Source: Isoetes taiwanensis (taxonomy: Eukaryota > Streptophyta > Lycopodiopsida > Isoetales > Isoetaceae). Taken from it: DNA of 64,000 bases. Shown one piece after another: positions 46,006 through 58,827 of the stretch. The stretch is taken from NCBI GenBank assembly GCA_021234155.1, contig JAJEKV010000013.1:2885252-2949251 (forward strand), written 5' to 3'. Both the position numbers and the translations under genes were made by a program. The number at the start of each line of letters is the position of its first letter. Position 1 is the stretch's first letter. Below the pieces are notes generated by a model. The model was not told the origin of the DNA. It saw only the letters and a program-made list of their open reading frames with translations, and made no database searches.

Positions 46006-49000
46006 AAATTAGAAAACATGTTTATTTATTATATAGCCTCACTCACCTCAGATTAAGTATTGAAGTTGGTTGTATCCCTGTGCAAATCAACTAATGCTAT
46101 TCCCTTTACATGCGTAAAACAAACACTTAGACATGTAAATTTTAAGATTTGATGAAGCCTCTATGGATAACATTTTTGGGGAGGGATCCAAGTCACCACT
46201 TACATTCTATTTTCGGGATTGGGATATTCTTTAAGTGTAGATTGCATGCCTTGCGGTCGAATTCGTAAAACAATATGATTAACTGTTCTTGCCCGTTGTA
46301 GAGCCATGATTCTCTGTAGCAATCTCGACTTCTTCTGTATCCTTTCTGCTCTTCTAAAGAACAAATTTGAAGAACAATCTAAGATTTGTCAAGATCGATT
46401 TGCATAGGGTCAAGAATGAGTCCAAGAAAAATCTAAAAGCTTACATTTTTTCATAAGCTTGAAGCGGATGAATTTGAGCTTGAAGCGTAAGAGCATGAGT
46501 GGAACAACTTCTATGCTTCCATCAGATTGAAGTGGATAGATGCGGATTGGGTGTTGAAAAGCAAATTGGTCGCATTTTCAAGATATGCATGCTATACTTC
46601 TTTGATTTGGCTCCTTTGTTGCATCCAAAGTTTCTTCTATTCTTTTCCCAATTGATGCAGTAACCCGCCTATGCAAAGCACCTTTGTTAATTTCTTTTCT
46701 TTTTTAGAAGGAAGGACGAGGTTAAAATACCACGTATCATTCTCAATCTTATAGTGTGTTATGGGAGATGCTTTTTTAGGTTTAAAAAAGAAATAAGAAT
46801 TTAAAAAAATTTGGTAAGTTTATGAATAACATATAAATCATAAAATATAGCACAAATTTCATAACACACAAAAAAAACGTTTTGACTTTTTTCATTTTTT
46901 TCGATACAAATCGTGGCCACGATAATATTATGTCTTCAATATCTTCATAAAAGCTTACTTCTCTACAATGATACATGATAAAAGACTTGACCAGAATGAT
47001 CAGCTGGATAGGGAGTATGATTTACTGTTATACAAATCATGTTTTAATCAGGTATGAAACCCTACCAAATCTGTCCAAAAATTTGTTGTTTTGACTCAGA
47101 AAACTTAACTAATATGAGAATATCATACATCATCAAAAAGATCATACATCTTCAGAAAGATTCTAGGGAGAGTTTTCCAAGGCAATAAAAAACACACAAA
47201 ATGGAGTCTGAATTCAAAAATTATAATAAAAAGCATTTTACCATCAAATTTTCACTTTTTACAAAAAGGTATCTGGAATGAAAACTACAAATTGATAGAT
47301 CTAGGTCAAATTACATAATAGAAAGCTCTCTACACAAGATTTCCAATGAGCCCAAGATCATCTGAATCTGACCTCTATAACTCAAGTTACGAGTGTAAAA
47401 ATAATTTTGATATTCTCTCTCTAGCGCTTCTCTTCTTTATCTATTTTTAGTGACTTAAATATTACATACAATGGTTTGATAAAAGAAGCTCTCATAAAAA
47501 TCTTATTTTTGTCATCTGACAAGCCTTATATATAGACAAGTCCCTTGTTATTTAAGGTCTGTGCAAAATGAATTGTGTATTGTACGAATAAATTTTCCTT
47601 AGACTTATTTTTGGTGGGATTGTTCAAGGTTCCAGATCCGGTTATGTTAGTTAGAATGAATATATATGAATTGCCTTAACATCATGTAGGAGCAGTTCAT
47701 AATTTACAGACCTTGGGCACTCTATAAGAACATTTCTCTTAGAGATGTTCTCATTTTGCCATGAAGATTTCTCTTTTCTGACTCGTTTAAATTTAATGGA
47801 CTGAGTTACTAAATAGAAATATTTTTGGACGAAATATTTGACTTTGCATGTAATAGTAATGGATGGCTATGAATATAAAGAAGATGTTTATAAGGAAGAG
47901 TAATTTGATATAATTATCTCGATACAAAAGGGTGAAAACGTTCAAATTACATATAGATTTCCATAAGATGTTATTTAATACATTATCTCATGAGATGCCT
48001 GCAATTAGTACATTGGTAATAGAGGATATCTCACGTTCATTTCCACATGTTACACTTGAACTTCGAGAAGTAATTTTGCAATTCTTGAAATTGTATAATA
48101 GTTTGTGATACTACGAAATAATATTCCAAAACTGCACAAAGCTGACCCCTACAAACGTGGACATAGAAAAAAGTAGGTGTAGTTAAGAAACAGGAAGATT
48201 TATATGTATGACTATATAACTACTCTGTAGTTATATACCCCTCTGTGAGTTTTCCACTTATAACTATTAACATGACTATATACTGACTCACAGGAAGTAA
48301 TACAATTTACTACTTAACTTTTTGAAGAAGAGTCTAATTTTGTGTATACGTAGATAATTCTTGATGCAATTTATCTTCAAAATCAATAAAACTATTCAAC
48401 TGTCGGTGGTCAAATTTTACAGTATATAAAATAGCATAAGCAATCTAAGGTCGAATTTTACTACTGTGCAGGAAACAGAAAATATTCTGTGGAGTTTGTC
48501 TTCTATGAACTTTGCATGGTGTGCTTCAACAGTCTTCCCAATTTGGTTTTTGCCAAAGTGCAGTTTATTATATAGGTATTCAAATATAGAAGAAGAAGAA
48601 AGGAACACAATCTTCACAACCATATTGTATTTGATGTAAAGCAACACAAACTCTACAGGCATATTGTAGTTGCTTCGGTCATTTGTATCATGAGTTCCTA
48701 TTTCTGTTACATCATTATCAGAAACACTTTTATCCCATCACTTTTATTTTGTTTTCTTGTGAGAATTGCCATCTGCAGATCCTTTTTCTTTTGTTTCAAT
48801 GTGAGAAATCATATCACCCCATCCTTTGCCTTCTGATTCATTCTTAGGAATGATGTGTTCCTGGATTTTAACATTGGTTTTTAGCAGCATGTGACTGGTA
48901 GGATGGCATCTATTTTCCAGATGCCATATGTATTGTATGTGACTTTCTTTGGTGCTGTCTTTTTTTTTATGAAGTAGTTAAGGAACAATTCATTGTTCAG

Positions 49001-49348
49001 CTACCTTTGTGTAGTCCACAACTACAATGGTGTTGTTGTCGCTGACACTTGCATGCTGCTCGCCTCTGTATTTTTTGCTTTAAAGTTGTAGATGTTAAAG
49101 TGTACAGCTATAATTTTGGAATACTCTTTTTTGTTGAAGGTAAGAATATGGCAGTATATAGTTCTTGATGAGACTCAAGTAGTGAATAGTGCATCCGTGA
49201 AAGAAGGATGCCTATAATATTGTTGCAGGAGCGTTAAGAAATGATTGTCTGTTGCTTTCTTCTATGCTTAAACATTCATTGTTGACTGCAAAAAAGATCA
49301 ATCTATTTATAATATTTTTTCAAAATACAAAAGATGAACACTTCCCAC

Positions 49349-49349
<1 letters not shown>
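46006..49349. other. AT-rich intergenic stretch, no gene seen
   Basis: 3.3 kb with very low GC. Short ORFs only; no repeats beyond simple A/T runs. Confidence 0.6.

Positions 49350-49411
<62 letters not shown>
49350..49411. repeat. (GATA)n microsatellite
   Basis: About 15 uninterrupted GATA units. Confidence 0.98.
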
Positions 49412-49734
49412 AGAGGAGCACATGTCTGTTCTTAAGAAACTAGCTAGAGACGATCCTATATAACCTTTAAATACTATAACTTATCATAAGCACACTTAGA
49501 ATTCCCTGTGGTCTCATAACAGTAAGTTTTAGCTTTCATTGATAGAACCATCATTTAAGATGATCCATTGGTCGCATTTGCTACCTCGATTCATTATTTC
49601 GATTTGTGATACAAAAATTTGATGTTGATGGTACAACTGTTGTTGCTTGTCTTGGCATCCTTCCTTGTGCTAGGTAATCGCACAATCATCCAATATCGTT
49701 TACATATAATTTGCAGGCATGTAAGTACAAAAAA

Positions 49735-50300
49735 TTAGAAAAAAAGACACAAGGCATAAATTTACAAAAGGCACAAGGTATAACAAAACCACAAATTTTA
49801 CAGAAACGCACAAGGCCATCATCCACATTAAAGAAGGCACTAAGGCCTGGATTACAAAAAGCACAAGGCTGGATTACAGTGGGCACAAGGCCATTACAAT
49901 TAAAGGCACTAAGGCCTGGATTAAACAAAAGGCACAAGGCCTGGATTAAACTGAAGGCACAAGGTATAATAAAAAGGTATTACGAAAGTGCTAACAAAAC
50001 CAATTGATTAAAACAGAAAACAAAACCAGAAATTTTCAGAAAGGCACAAGACCATTATATATTGAAGTAGGCACTAAGGCCTGTATTACAGAAGGGTCGG
50101 CACAGCCATTACATTTTAAAGGCACTAAGGCCTGTTTCACAGAAGGGTCGGCACAAAGCCATTACAAAGGAAGGCACTAAGGCCTATAGCATGCTTTTTT
50201 CAAAAATTACAAATGCACAAGGCCATTACAAAGAAAGGCACTAAGGCCTATAGCATCTGTGGATCAAAAAATTACAAAGGCACAAAAGGCCTATTTCAAG
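49735..50300. repeat. Minisatellite of AAGGCAC.AAGGCC units
   Basis: Some twenty degenerate copies of a 20-35 bp unit such as GGCACTAAGGCCTGGATTACA or GGCACAAGGCCATTACAA. The ORFs crossing it are repeat translations. An A-run of about 19 follows at 50315-50334. It lies just downstream of the minus-strand gene 50440-50901 and would be in its first intron if the splice donor there is used. Confidence 0.85.
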
Positions 50301-50439
50301 AACTTGATCAAAAGAAAAAAAAAAAAAAAAAAAGCAAAGCCCTGTCTTCATGAGTCGCGGGGTCTTGGGGCCTCATCGTAAGAAAAAATTCAGAAACTTA
50401 GAGAGCTCTATGGAAAAGAAAGCAAAAATGAAAAGCATG

Positions 50440-50901
50440 CTACTTACTTTCCAACCAATTTTGAAATTCAAAAAATTCTCTTCTTCTTACGGTCCGAAGT
50501 CTTCTTCTTGATTCAGAAGATTCGCTCCAGACCTCATCTTCTGAATCATACTGCTCCATGTCGGAAGAATCCACGTCAGAGGAATCCACTTCTGAAGAAT
50601 CCACTGCTGAAGTATCCACTTCTGAAGAATCCACTTCTGAGTAATCACTGCTGCTGGAATCATCAGAAGGCTCGGGGCTTTCAACAGAATTGGTTTCGGA
50701 ATTTTCATGAAGGTCTTCTTTCGGCTCCTGCACAGGAATTAGCCAACAACCTATGCCATAACTCGCGAAGAGCTCTGGCAAAGGTAGGGAAATTAATTCC
50801 TGGTGTTTGGAAGGGCGAGGGGCAGGGGAAGCAGAGCGGGAGCGGCAGCGCTTCGGCATTCTATTTGGGAGAATTGGACGATGCTTCTCCTTCACGACCA
50901 T
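50440..50901 (-). CDS. Hypothetical acidic Ser/Asp/Glu-repeat protein, probably first exon
   Basis: An open frame of 153 codons from ATG at 50901. The N-terminus is basic (MPKRCRSRSAS), then comes a short hydrophobic segment (ISLPLPELFASYGIGCWLIP), then a long acidic region of repeated SSEVD units encoded by 15-bp tandem repeats (about 50567-50641), then a basic block (SRRRLRTVRRREFFEF). I do not recognise the family. The frame ends with GGAAA|GTAAGTA (donor GT read from 50447 on the minus strand), a near-perfect 5' splice site just before the stop, so the protein probably continues in another exon at lower coordinates. Upstream lies a W-box cluster (51158-51390). Confidence 0.5.
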   Translation of the reverse strand: MVVKEKHRPILPNRMPKRCRSRSASPAPRPSKHQELISLPLPELFASYGIGCWLIPVQEPKEDLHENSETNSVESPEPSDDSSSSDYSEVDSSEVDTSAVDSSEVDSSDVDSSDMEQYDSEDEVWSESSESRRRLRTVRRREFFEFQNWLESK

Positions 50902-51157
50902 ATAAAGGTTGGCGTGAAATTAATTTCCTAGGCTACGATTTTAGGATTTTCGTACCATTAGTATCTTAATCGTAATGATTTAGTAGGATACGAAGTGAAA
51001 TGTAATTATTTCGAAATGACCATAATTTTATTTTCTAAAACATTAAAAAAAAATATCTATCCTGAAATGGCCATTCTTTTTTGGACACCAATCATGTTAT
51101 GTTGGCTTGGCACTTGTTTAGTAATTGTAATTATAATTAGTTAGTGTAAATTGCTTG

Positions 51158-51390
51158 TTGACTTCAAAATTGTTGACTTACGCTTCACCAAACATGTTGG
51201 TCAATGAAAGTCAAACATGTAACAAAGGGGGTGATTCACACTTGTTGGCTTACGCTTTATCAAAGATGTTGGTCAATAAAAGTCAAACATTTTGCTTGGG
51301 GGTAATTCACACTTCTTGACTTGAAAGTTGTTGACTTACACAATATGCCTTATCATAATGCATAGAATAGCATAAGTCAAAATTGTTGAC
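51158..51390. promoter_or_regulatory. Cluster of ten W-box motifs
   Basis: TTGAC at 51158, 51173, 51316, 51331 and 51386; GTCAA at 51200, 51210, 51272, 51282 and 51376. All ten extend to the full TTGAC(C/T) form bound by WRKY factors. They come in pairs about 10-15 bp apart inside a degenerate tandem repeat of TTGTTGACTTACGCTTTACCAAA.. type. The cluster is 257-489 bp upstream of the start codon of the minus-strand ORF 50440-50901. Confidence 0.65.
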
Positions 51391-53898
51391 TTATGCTTTA
51401 CCAAATGCTTGGGGGTGATCTGGCCACTACATCAGCTAAGAGTGGAATGCCCATCCCTGATCCGACACTATTCAAAGTTAACTGCAAAAAAGCATGGATT
51501 AGCTTGCAGATGTTAAAAGTGCATCTTTCCTAATTCTCTAATCCGTAAACGAGTTCACTTTCTATTGTTTAATTTGAGAATTTTCTTTGCAAATAACCTT
51601 GGAGCAATTGAGCAAGAACAGTAGAGGAAAGGAAGAAGTCGAACACAGATCAAACGTGCATGCATGAAATCATGCATCCCATTGGTATTTATAGCATCAG
51701 GAAATTCTATAAGCTGTCTATCATAAATGCGAAGAGCTACTTTAGCTGGAATTTAAGCGATGATTTGAAGCAGAATGGATATCGTAATTGTATCCGATCT
51801 TCCTTTTAATTTGAGCAGGCAATTCTTAATTTCTGCGCATCTAAAGGCATATTCAGTTTTTATATTAGTCTCAAAATATTAGTGGTGTACAATTTGTCAA
51901 TGGTAACAAAGTGTTTGAAGAAGCAAAATATTGCCATTATTGGTTATAACATTAGAAGCTTAATGTTGCATGCATATGGACTCTATATGCGAAGGTGCAA
52001 CATCAATGATATTTTGTATGCTCATCTCACTTAGCAAAGTCTTGTGTTTTTAATAAACAGTCGCTACCCCCTTATAGATGCCGCTCTCCCATCATACACG
52101 ATGGGGAGAGCAACCCTTTCCGAAGTTATGGGGCTATTTTGCCCTGCCCGATCAGTTCTCTAGTTCATTCCCTGTAACGTCTAGGATATCCTACTTAAGA
52201 ATCTTCCCATATGTCATTGTAAGATTAATTGGGCAAGGTTGCACTCAATAGACACTTATATGCACCTTACGAACGTAGCATGCAATGTCTAGGATGTAAT
52301 GTTATTTATCCTTATTCCATTAACGTATTTGAGTTCAAATAAAGCTAGAGCTCTATAAGTAGCATTTATAAAATTCAAAGATCATTTTCTCACATTTTGT
52401 TTGCTATGATAGGGAAATCATGGTGTGTCTCAAAAGATGCCTCAAAAAAAGTTGGGACAACATCTTAGGTTATGTAGCTCTTATCTCATATATCAGAAAC
52501 GGGATTAAATCCACAAATTTAAGCTCCTTGAGTCTGGGCGACCTAGGCCCCTTAAATCGTAAAGAAACATAGAAGGAAAAGCAAGATACGATTGAAAGAA
52601 ATGGCTAGGGGGAACGATAATACTTCGTATGTCTAAATAGTGAAGTTATTTTATAGACCTAAGCATTGTTGTTTTGCAAACCTTATCTTAGAAGGTTATC
52701 ATCATAAACAGAGACGTAATCATGTTTGTCTTGAAAACCTTACCCTAAAAGATTATGACCATAAATGTGGGGAAGATTATGGATTGAACGGGAAGGAACC
52801 ACGGGTAGTTGCACACGTATGATTGACTATTTCTACCTAATTCTGATTGGCATACAAAGAAATGATAGCAAGATTGCTACTATGGGCGTATCCTGCGTTC
52901 ACATATGCCTATGGGTCATTATTTAATTTACGACTACATCATTATGATAGTTTCATAATTGAATCTGAACATATATCACTATTAGAAAGCATAAGAAACA
53001 CATGAAATACTCGCGCGAGACAATGTTCTTCTACTATGGTTCTTCTCAAAATTTATTTTGTTTTAATAATTTGGCCTAGATATCTTCACTGTTTTTTTAA
53101 ATTCCCAGAAATTTTCTCCGAGAGTGATAGAACGCACTGTTTTGAGACCAAAAGGCAGCAATGGATATCTTGTTATAATCAAAGGTCGTCATATAGCTTC
53201 TCTTGCTGAGAGTCGTCGCATGAGTAAAAGACTAAAAATGACATCCTACATTTTTCATATGAACCCAATGGACCGGGAAATCCATGTCGAGGAGCTTCTT
53301 GCCTTGCGATGCGTTCTCTGTCGTCGACTCTGTCAAATAGACATGTCTGTGAAGATGCGGAATTCTCTAATGTAAATTCCCTAATATTCCCTTACGATTC
53401 TGTCAACGTAGATGCGAAAAGTTCCTTAGACGTTATATAAGGAATCTGATGAAACCTTTTCATAATTAGTTTTATTGCACCTTGGCTTTAAATGAAATAT
53501 CCTCTCACCCTAATAACTAGGTTTGTTCTTAGGCCTCCGATGTGAAATGTAGGTTTAATAGATGAGAAATTGAAGCACATCTTAATTACATCCATTTGGC
53601 ACATCTAAGAGGTAAAACGGAGATATAAATCCGTCTATATAGTTTGTGCCCTCAAAAAATATTCTGCTTTTGCATTGTGGATAGACAATCTCAAACGTGT
53701 CTTCTAAATCTTTTAAAGCAATCCTAAGGCATTATGGAATGTGAAAGTATACAACGCAAGATCTCGGGTTTTAATTCACCTTATACCATCTTAGCTCTTC
53801 AAATTCGTGTGTGATCTATTATTTGAAAAGATGCTACTTAATAGGAAAAGGAAGTTGAAGTCCAATACTCAGTCGATGATCCTTTTGTCCATCATAAC
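51391..53898. other. Intergenic stretch, no gene recognised
   Basis: One hairpin with GCTCTCCCATC / GATGGGGAGAGC arms at 52083-52111. A short plus-strand ORF at 53124-53375 has no family resemblance. Confidence 0.5.
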
Positions 53899-56800
53899 CT
53901 ATTCCTGCATCACTTGGACATTCTCATGCGAAGTGTCTACTTTCTCAACATATAAAACAACCTGAAGCACTCGAGGCAGTCGGATTTCCACTAATTGCAT
54001 ATTCCCGTGCAAATTGTCCACTCCCTCCAAATTTGAACCATCCTGAGGCACCTGATCATGTTCTACATTTGCTTCCCCTTCCTTCAAATCCATAGTACTC
54101 CCTTCTAGAGCCCTCATTGTTTCCTCCACTATATGTGGATACCTATTTAGCATTTCCATTTGAAGCACAATTTCATTAATTATGGACAATACCTGAATTT
54201 ATGGATCATTTTTTAGTACACTTGGATGAATGACTCCATCCCCTGCGAGTGCTGCATATGCCTCAGCAGCATGCACGGGTATCTTAATAGTATTAGGTAT
54301 CTTCTTCTTGTTTGATGGCTCCCAAGCGTAGTCGATAGTCTCCACTTCTATGCGGTCACTTGCAGTCATTGGCCTCCATCTCTTCTTCCAGCAATTGGCA
54401 TAATTAGCTGGGTACAGTTGGTTCCTCACTGGGATTGGCTCCCACCAAGTCACCAGAATAGTCTCAAAGTTCTCCTTCTTATCATCCATTTGTGGGTCCT
54501 CAGTAGCTAGGCCCACCCAAGTTGGGCACAACACATCATCAGGGCGTGCCATAATAAACATACCTTTCTTCAAATCTTTGTATGGGTTGAATTCAGTGCA
54601 GGTTTGTTCTTCCGGGGGACGTAAGGAGGAGTGATAGTAGCAATTGGCTCCACCACTACAGACTACATGAGGTGGAGCTTGTGCTTACCTAGTAACGTGG
54701 GCGGAAGTCATTATAAGTGCCTTCGTCACTCTTGATGTTCCCGAAGTTCTTGCAAGAGTTTCATCCAATATTCAATCGCGGGCGTAAACCGCGCCAAGTA
54801 CTTGGCGCTTTTGGAGCACCCTTGTTACTAGTTGAACAAGCAACCCAATGCAATATATGCTTGTGGATCTTGTTTTAGCAGCAGCCAAGGTCCTTCACCG
54901 ATTTCTTGGGAGGAAGCAGCTTAGGATATCCAACTCGCATCATGGGCTTCCCGTCCTCTTTTTCCTTCCACATCTTTATTCCACCAGCAGGCAACCAATC
55001 CAAGTAAGTGGGTCTAGTTTTGTAATACATGACTGGTCAATCACCATTCATAGCTTAATCGAAAGTTAGAGGGGTGGTATGACTGGTCAATCTATCATCC
55101 CCATCCGGTATGTAGCCTTCTATAAAACCCTTCCAATCCAGGAACTTTGTCAACAACATAGGGCACAAGTGTATTCAAGTTGCATTTGTGGAATTCATAC
55201 AATGAGTTCGGCATTGTGAGCACCTCGACCTTCTTTAAAGATGTAGAGAAGTTACCAAACAAGGCATCGATATCATCATGTGTGTGTAGGGCATCATGAA
55301 CCCTAGCTCAATCTCTTCAAACACACCAAGATATACTAGGTAAGAAAGATAGGAGAAGGCGTACCTATTCTTGTTTACGTCCCGGATCGTTGTCCAGTGC
55401 AAATAAAGTATCTTGGGCAGAGGCTTCAATGATGGTCCCTCTCGCCTGCGGGCAAATTAGCGGTATCTTTGGTATTGGATAGTGACAACTTTGACTCCAA
55501 GGTCGCCGTGTCTACGCAATGAGGGAGACCCATTTTGGAGCAGATGATTCGGGCAGCGACGGGTGGCCTCCCCGCATACTCGCGTGCCCCATCTCTAATC
55601 TCTTCAAGATGCTATTCAAAGAACCTACATGGAAGTTAGAGTCATCGCCATAAGTCCGGGCAAAGTTTCCATAGGATCCATTCCCATGACCATGAGTCAA
55701 TGCACCCGGCCAATGCCGTTTTGAGCTTGTCGAAGTCTCCGAGAGAGACTTCCGCATTGTTGCAATTTTGGAATCATTGTTTTGGCTTGATCCATTTTGT
55801 CGTGAATAATACAAAGATATTGGCCGGGATACCTGGGAGTATAATCTCCACGACCCGAGCACTTGTGTGGACACGAGGCCCGCTGCTCCAGTCTATGCGC
55901 TCTTCTTTCATCATGCAACATCCTCCTCTCTCCTTCATCTTTGGTCTTCAAGAACTTCGTGCGGATCACCTCACATGTATCGCATTTGGAGAATGCAATT
56001 TTTTTATGATCATCGACGTCCTCGAAGCTCCGCCTCCACGTTCTATGAAAACCTCGTCGGTGATACCTTCTTGCCGGTCAATGCCACAACCTCTCGTGAT
56101 TAACCTCTTCTAGAATCTTTGGACTTCGTAAACATTGCAGGCAACTTCTTGACATTCTCTCTTATCCCTCATCATTTTCTCCCGGCTGCGGTGGGGCAAG
56201 GATTCACCGTTCTCCCTCACAAACATGGAAAACACGGCCCTCACATGCCAACGCCGAGGAGGCGAGGCTTCAAGGTGCCACGCTAGTTACCATGTTCGGC
56301 CTTGCGTGCACCCTCAAGAAATTGGGCCTTCCATTTCGAGATACGACTTTGGGATCCCGAGACCAAGGTACCACGCCCTTATGCAAACGAGATTCCCTTG
56401 CAGCACTAGTCGTCCCACTCTTCGACCTTTCATGTTGTTGGCGAACATGTCATAAACAAAAGTAACCCTATCACTTGATTTCATGGCAAGGAATTCCTAC
56501 AACTTGATTCGTGAGAGAACTTGACGCAACACCTATTCTTGCAACACAAGGTCCTCAGATGGCGAGGATAGCATTCGAAAGTGGTGAGACGAGCAAGCTT
56601 TGGTGGCCTTACAACCTTCCCGGGCTGTCGGGAATGAAAAGTGTAATGTCGTTTCTCATAATTTGGGTGCTTCTGATGCTCTGAGCTCCCCTGGCTGGAC
56701 ACAATATCTGCTTCCTGTTGCGGTGCTGCGGTCAATATCTCCGAGACCTTTACTCCATCAACAAGGACGAGGTCATTGCTCCATCTCACGAGCATCCCCG

Positions 56801-57300
56801 GTTTCGCAGCATTGCAAGCAACCCTGGCAACGGATGTTCACTTCAGAAAGGGGAGGAAAACCTTCGATTCATGATACTCCCACAAACTTGAAACCCAGAA
56901 ACTGGTCACAAACTGCATCATCGGGGCCAGTGAAAGATATGAATCCCTTTCCGGCGATAATCGAGTCGCAAGAGTGCCATATCTCACAATCCTTTTCAAG
57001 AAGGGTATATCTAGTCAGCGGTTGTGTCTCCTTTCCCACCTCTGTCCGCTGTCTTTTGCTGGGGACGTGATTAGCAGACGACTCACGAGCATCTTCGCTT
57101 CTCCAGAGAACAAATGAGCCCCTGGCTTCTGCTATTGTGTTTGCATCTGGAGTTGGCCAAGGAAGGGTATGGTGGCCTTCGAACACTTCCTCCACACCTC
57201 ATTACTCCATTCGATATCTCCTTGAAGTGGCATTGTGTCATTTGCCCCACAACTCCCTTTGCTACTAGATGTTCATTAAGGAAGAGATACACAACCTGCA
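53899..57300 (-). pseudogene. Decayed DUF7869-type transposon gene
   Basis: Read on the minus strand from high to low coordinates, the pieces follow one protein. About 56869-57300 gives EVFEGHHTLPWPTPDANT..GSFVLW, like the N-terminal domain of plant transposon-associated proteins. 55700-55969 gives YLCIIHDKMDQAKTMIPKLQ. 55512-55720 gives the ALTHGHGNGSY region. 55235-55429 gives NKNRYAFSYLSYLVYLGVF, preceded in the neighbouring frame by LDN. Next comes HTHDDIDALFGNFSTSL (about 55240-55290). 54199-54573 is a Trp-rich C-terminal part (VTWWEPIPV). The D-N..NKNRY and HTHDDID blocks mark DUF7869, a family widespread in plants and oomycetes and often mobile. At least four frameshifts separate the pieces, so it is not functional. 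Confidence 0.65.
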
Positions 57301-57449
57301 CAAGGATTTCAGTAGTGTTAAAATCGAGTAAGGAAGACGAGAAAGCAATGCAAAGGACATGGGGGGATGGCCATTCAATGGTTGCACGCACAATGAAATT
57401 GGGCAGGTGCCCTTTTTTACATATGAGGTCTTTAAATTCTCCTTGTTGC

Positions 57450-58020
57450 AAATTGGGCGGCCGCCCAATTTGAACCGATTGAGGCGCTTATATAAGGTTA
57501 GTATTGATGCAGTCAGTCTCACAATGGGTACAAAGAAAGGTTCTCGCTCTCAACAGGCCATGACCGCGGACAAATTGGGCGCCCGCCCAATTTGGTCGTG
57601 GTTGTAGAAGAACTGTAAAGAAGGCAGAGACTCGGCGCCCACCCAATTTAGCTGCCATAGAGAAGACACATTCGAGTGACAACTTGAGAATAGGCACAAT
57701 AGGCACAACTTGAGATACTTCAACCTAATGAGGCTTTATAAAGGGTTAGTATTGATGCAAAATCAGCCTCACAATGGGTACAAAAAAGGTTCTCGCCCGA
57801 ACAAGGCCATGGCCGCTACAAATACCAATTTGGTCGCGGGTTGTAGAAGAGTCAAAGTAGGGCAGAGACTCGGCGCCCGCCCAATTTAGCTGCCATAGAG
57901 AAAAGACATTCGAGTGACAACTTGAGAATAGGCACAATAGGCACAACTTGAGATACAGTTTGCCCACCTGGCCAATTTCACCTATCTGGTCATCTACGCA
58001 AAGGGACCGCCCAATTTGTC
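57450..58020. repeat. Direct and palindromic repeats beside the DUF7869 gene
   Basis: Two direct copies of a ~225 bp unit (57488-57715 and 57734-57957) share GTTAGTATTGATGCA, CACAATGGGTACAAA, GGCAGAGACTCGGCGCCC and AGAATAGGCACAATAGGCAC. The motif AAATTGGGCG recurs in both orientations: a perfect 22-bp palindrome at 57450-57471 (with an internal GCGGCCGC), a 10-bp-arm dyad at 57572-57593, and single CGCCCAATTT-like copies near 57645, 57884 and 58008. Arrays of this kind are typical subterminal repeats where a transposase binds. Confidence 0.8.
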
Positions 58021-58827
58021 CCTTTTTGTAAATGAAACTGAACGAGGCAGACACTAAAAGAACCCCCTTCGATTGAAAGGGGGAGGGTTGGACTGGTCAC
58101 CTAAGTGGAATCCATCATTGAGCTACCAAAACAAATACAATCGAGCATTGGAAGGGCCTGACTACAAACAAGGGTGGACTTATCAGGGTAGTTCATGGGG
58201 GCAAACAAACGAGCATGGAGAAAACAGCAGGCACACAATTCCTGCACACCTATTTCAGGAAAAGGAAGGACTGCATCGAAACTTAGAGTTTATGTAAATG
58301 TGACAGTAGCTGTCGAAGTCCAAACTTCGACAGGCACCATCGAAAAGGCGTGAATGAAGAGGTGTGAATGAACAGGCGTGAATGAAGAGGTGTGAATGAA
58401 CAGGCGTGCTTGAAGAGGTGCGAATGAACATTTACCGTGGAATGGAAAGGCGTGAATGATTACATCCCTTTGATTACATTTGCAAAAGAATTACACATCG
58501 AAGCTATGGCGAATAAACCACGAGGAGCAAAGACAAACCTTTGGAGATTTCGTGGCCATGAGTATGAAGTGTCAAGATGCTTAAGGTCTTGTTGAAGAAA
58601 AGATAGTGGCCAAACAGAGCAGTGCTAGAAAAACAATAGGTCTGAAGCGCATTTACATTTAAACATAAATTCCCCCAAAATTTGAATGTAATCTCCCCTA
58701 TTTTGAAAGTTAAATGTCCCCCCTAATTTCGAAGTAATATGTCCGGCCCGGAACTTTTAAACACAACTTTCCGACTAAAACACGTGCGACACGTGCATGA
58801 CTCGAATTAAATTTGGGCGGGCTTTAA
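58021..58827. other. Stretch with a 28-bp minisatellite
   Basis: Tandem GGCGTGAATGAAGAGGTGTG units at about 58339-58440. Otherwise nothing recognised apart from one more GGGCGGGC-type motif near 58815. Confidence 0.6.

Noticed and set aside
49711-50007. 98-codon Lys/Gln-rich ORF
   Set aside because: Translation of the minisatellite.
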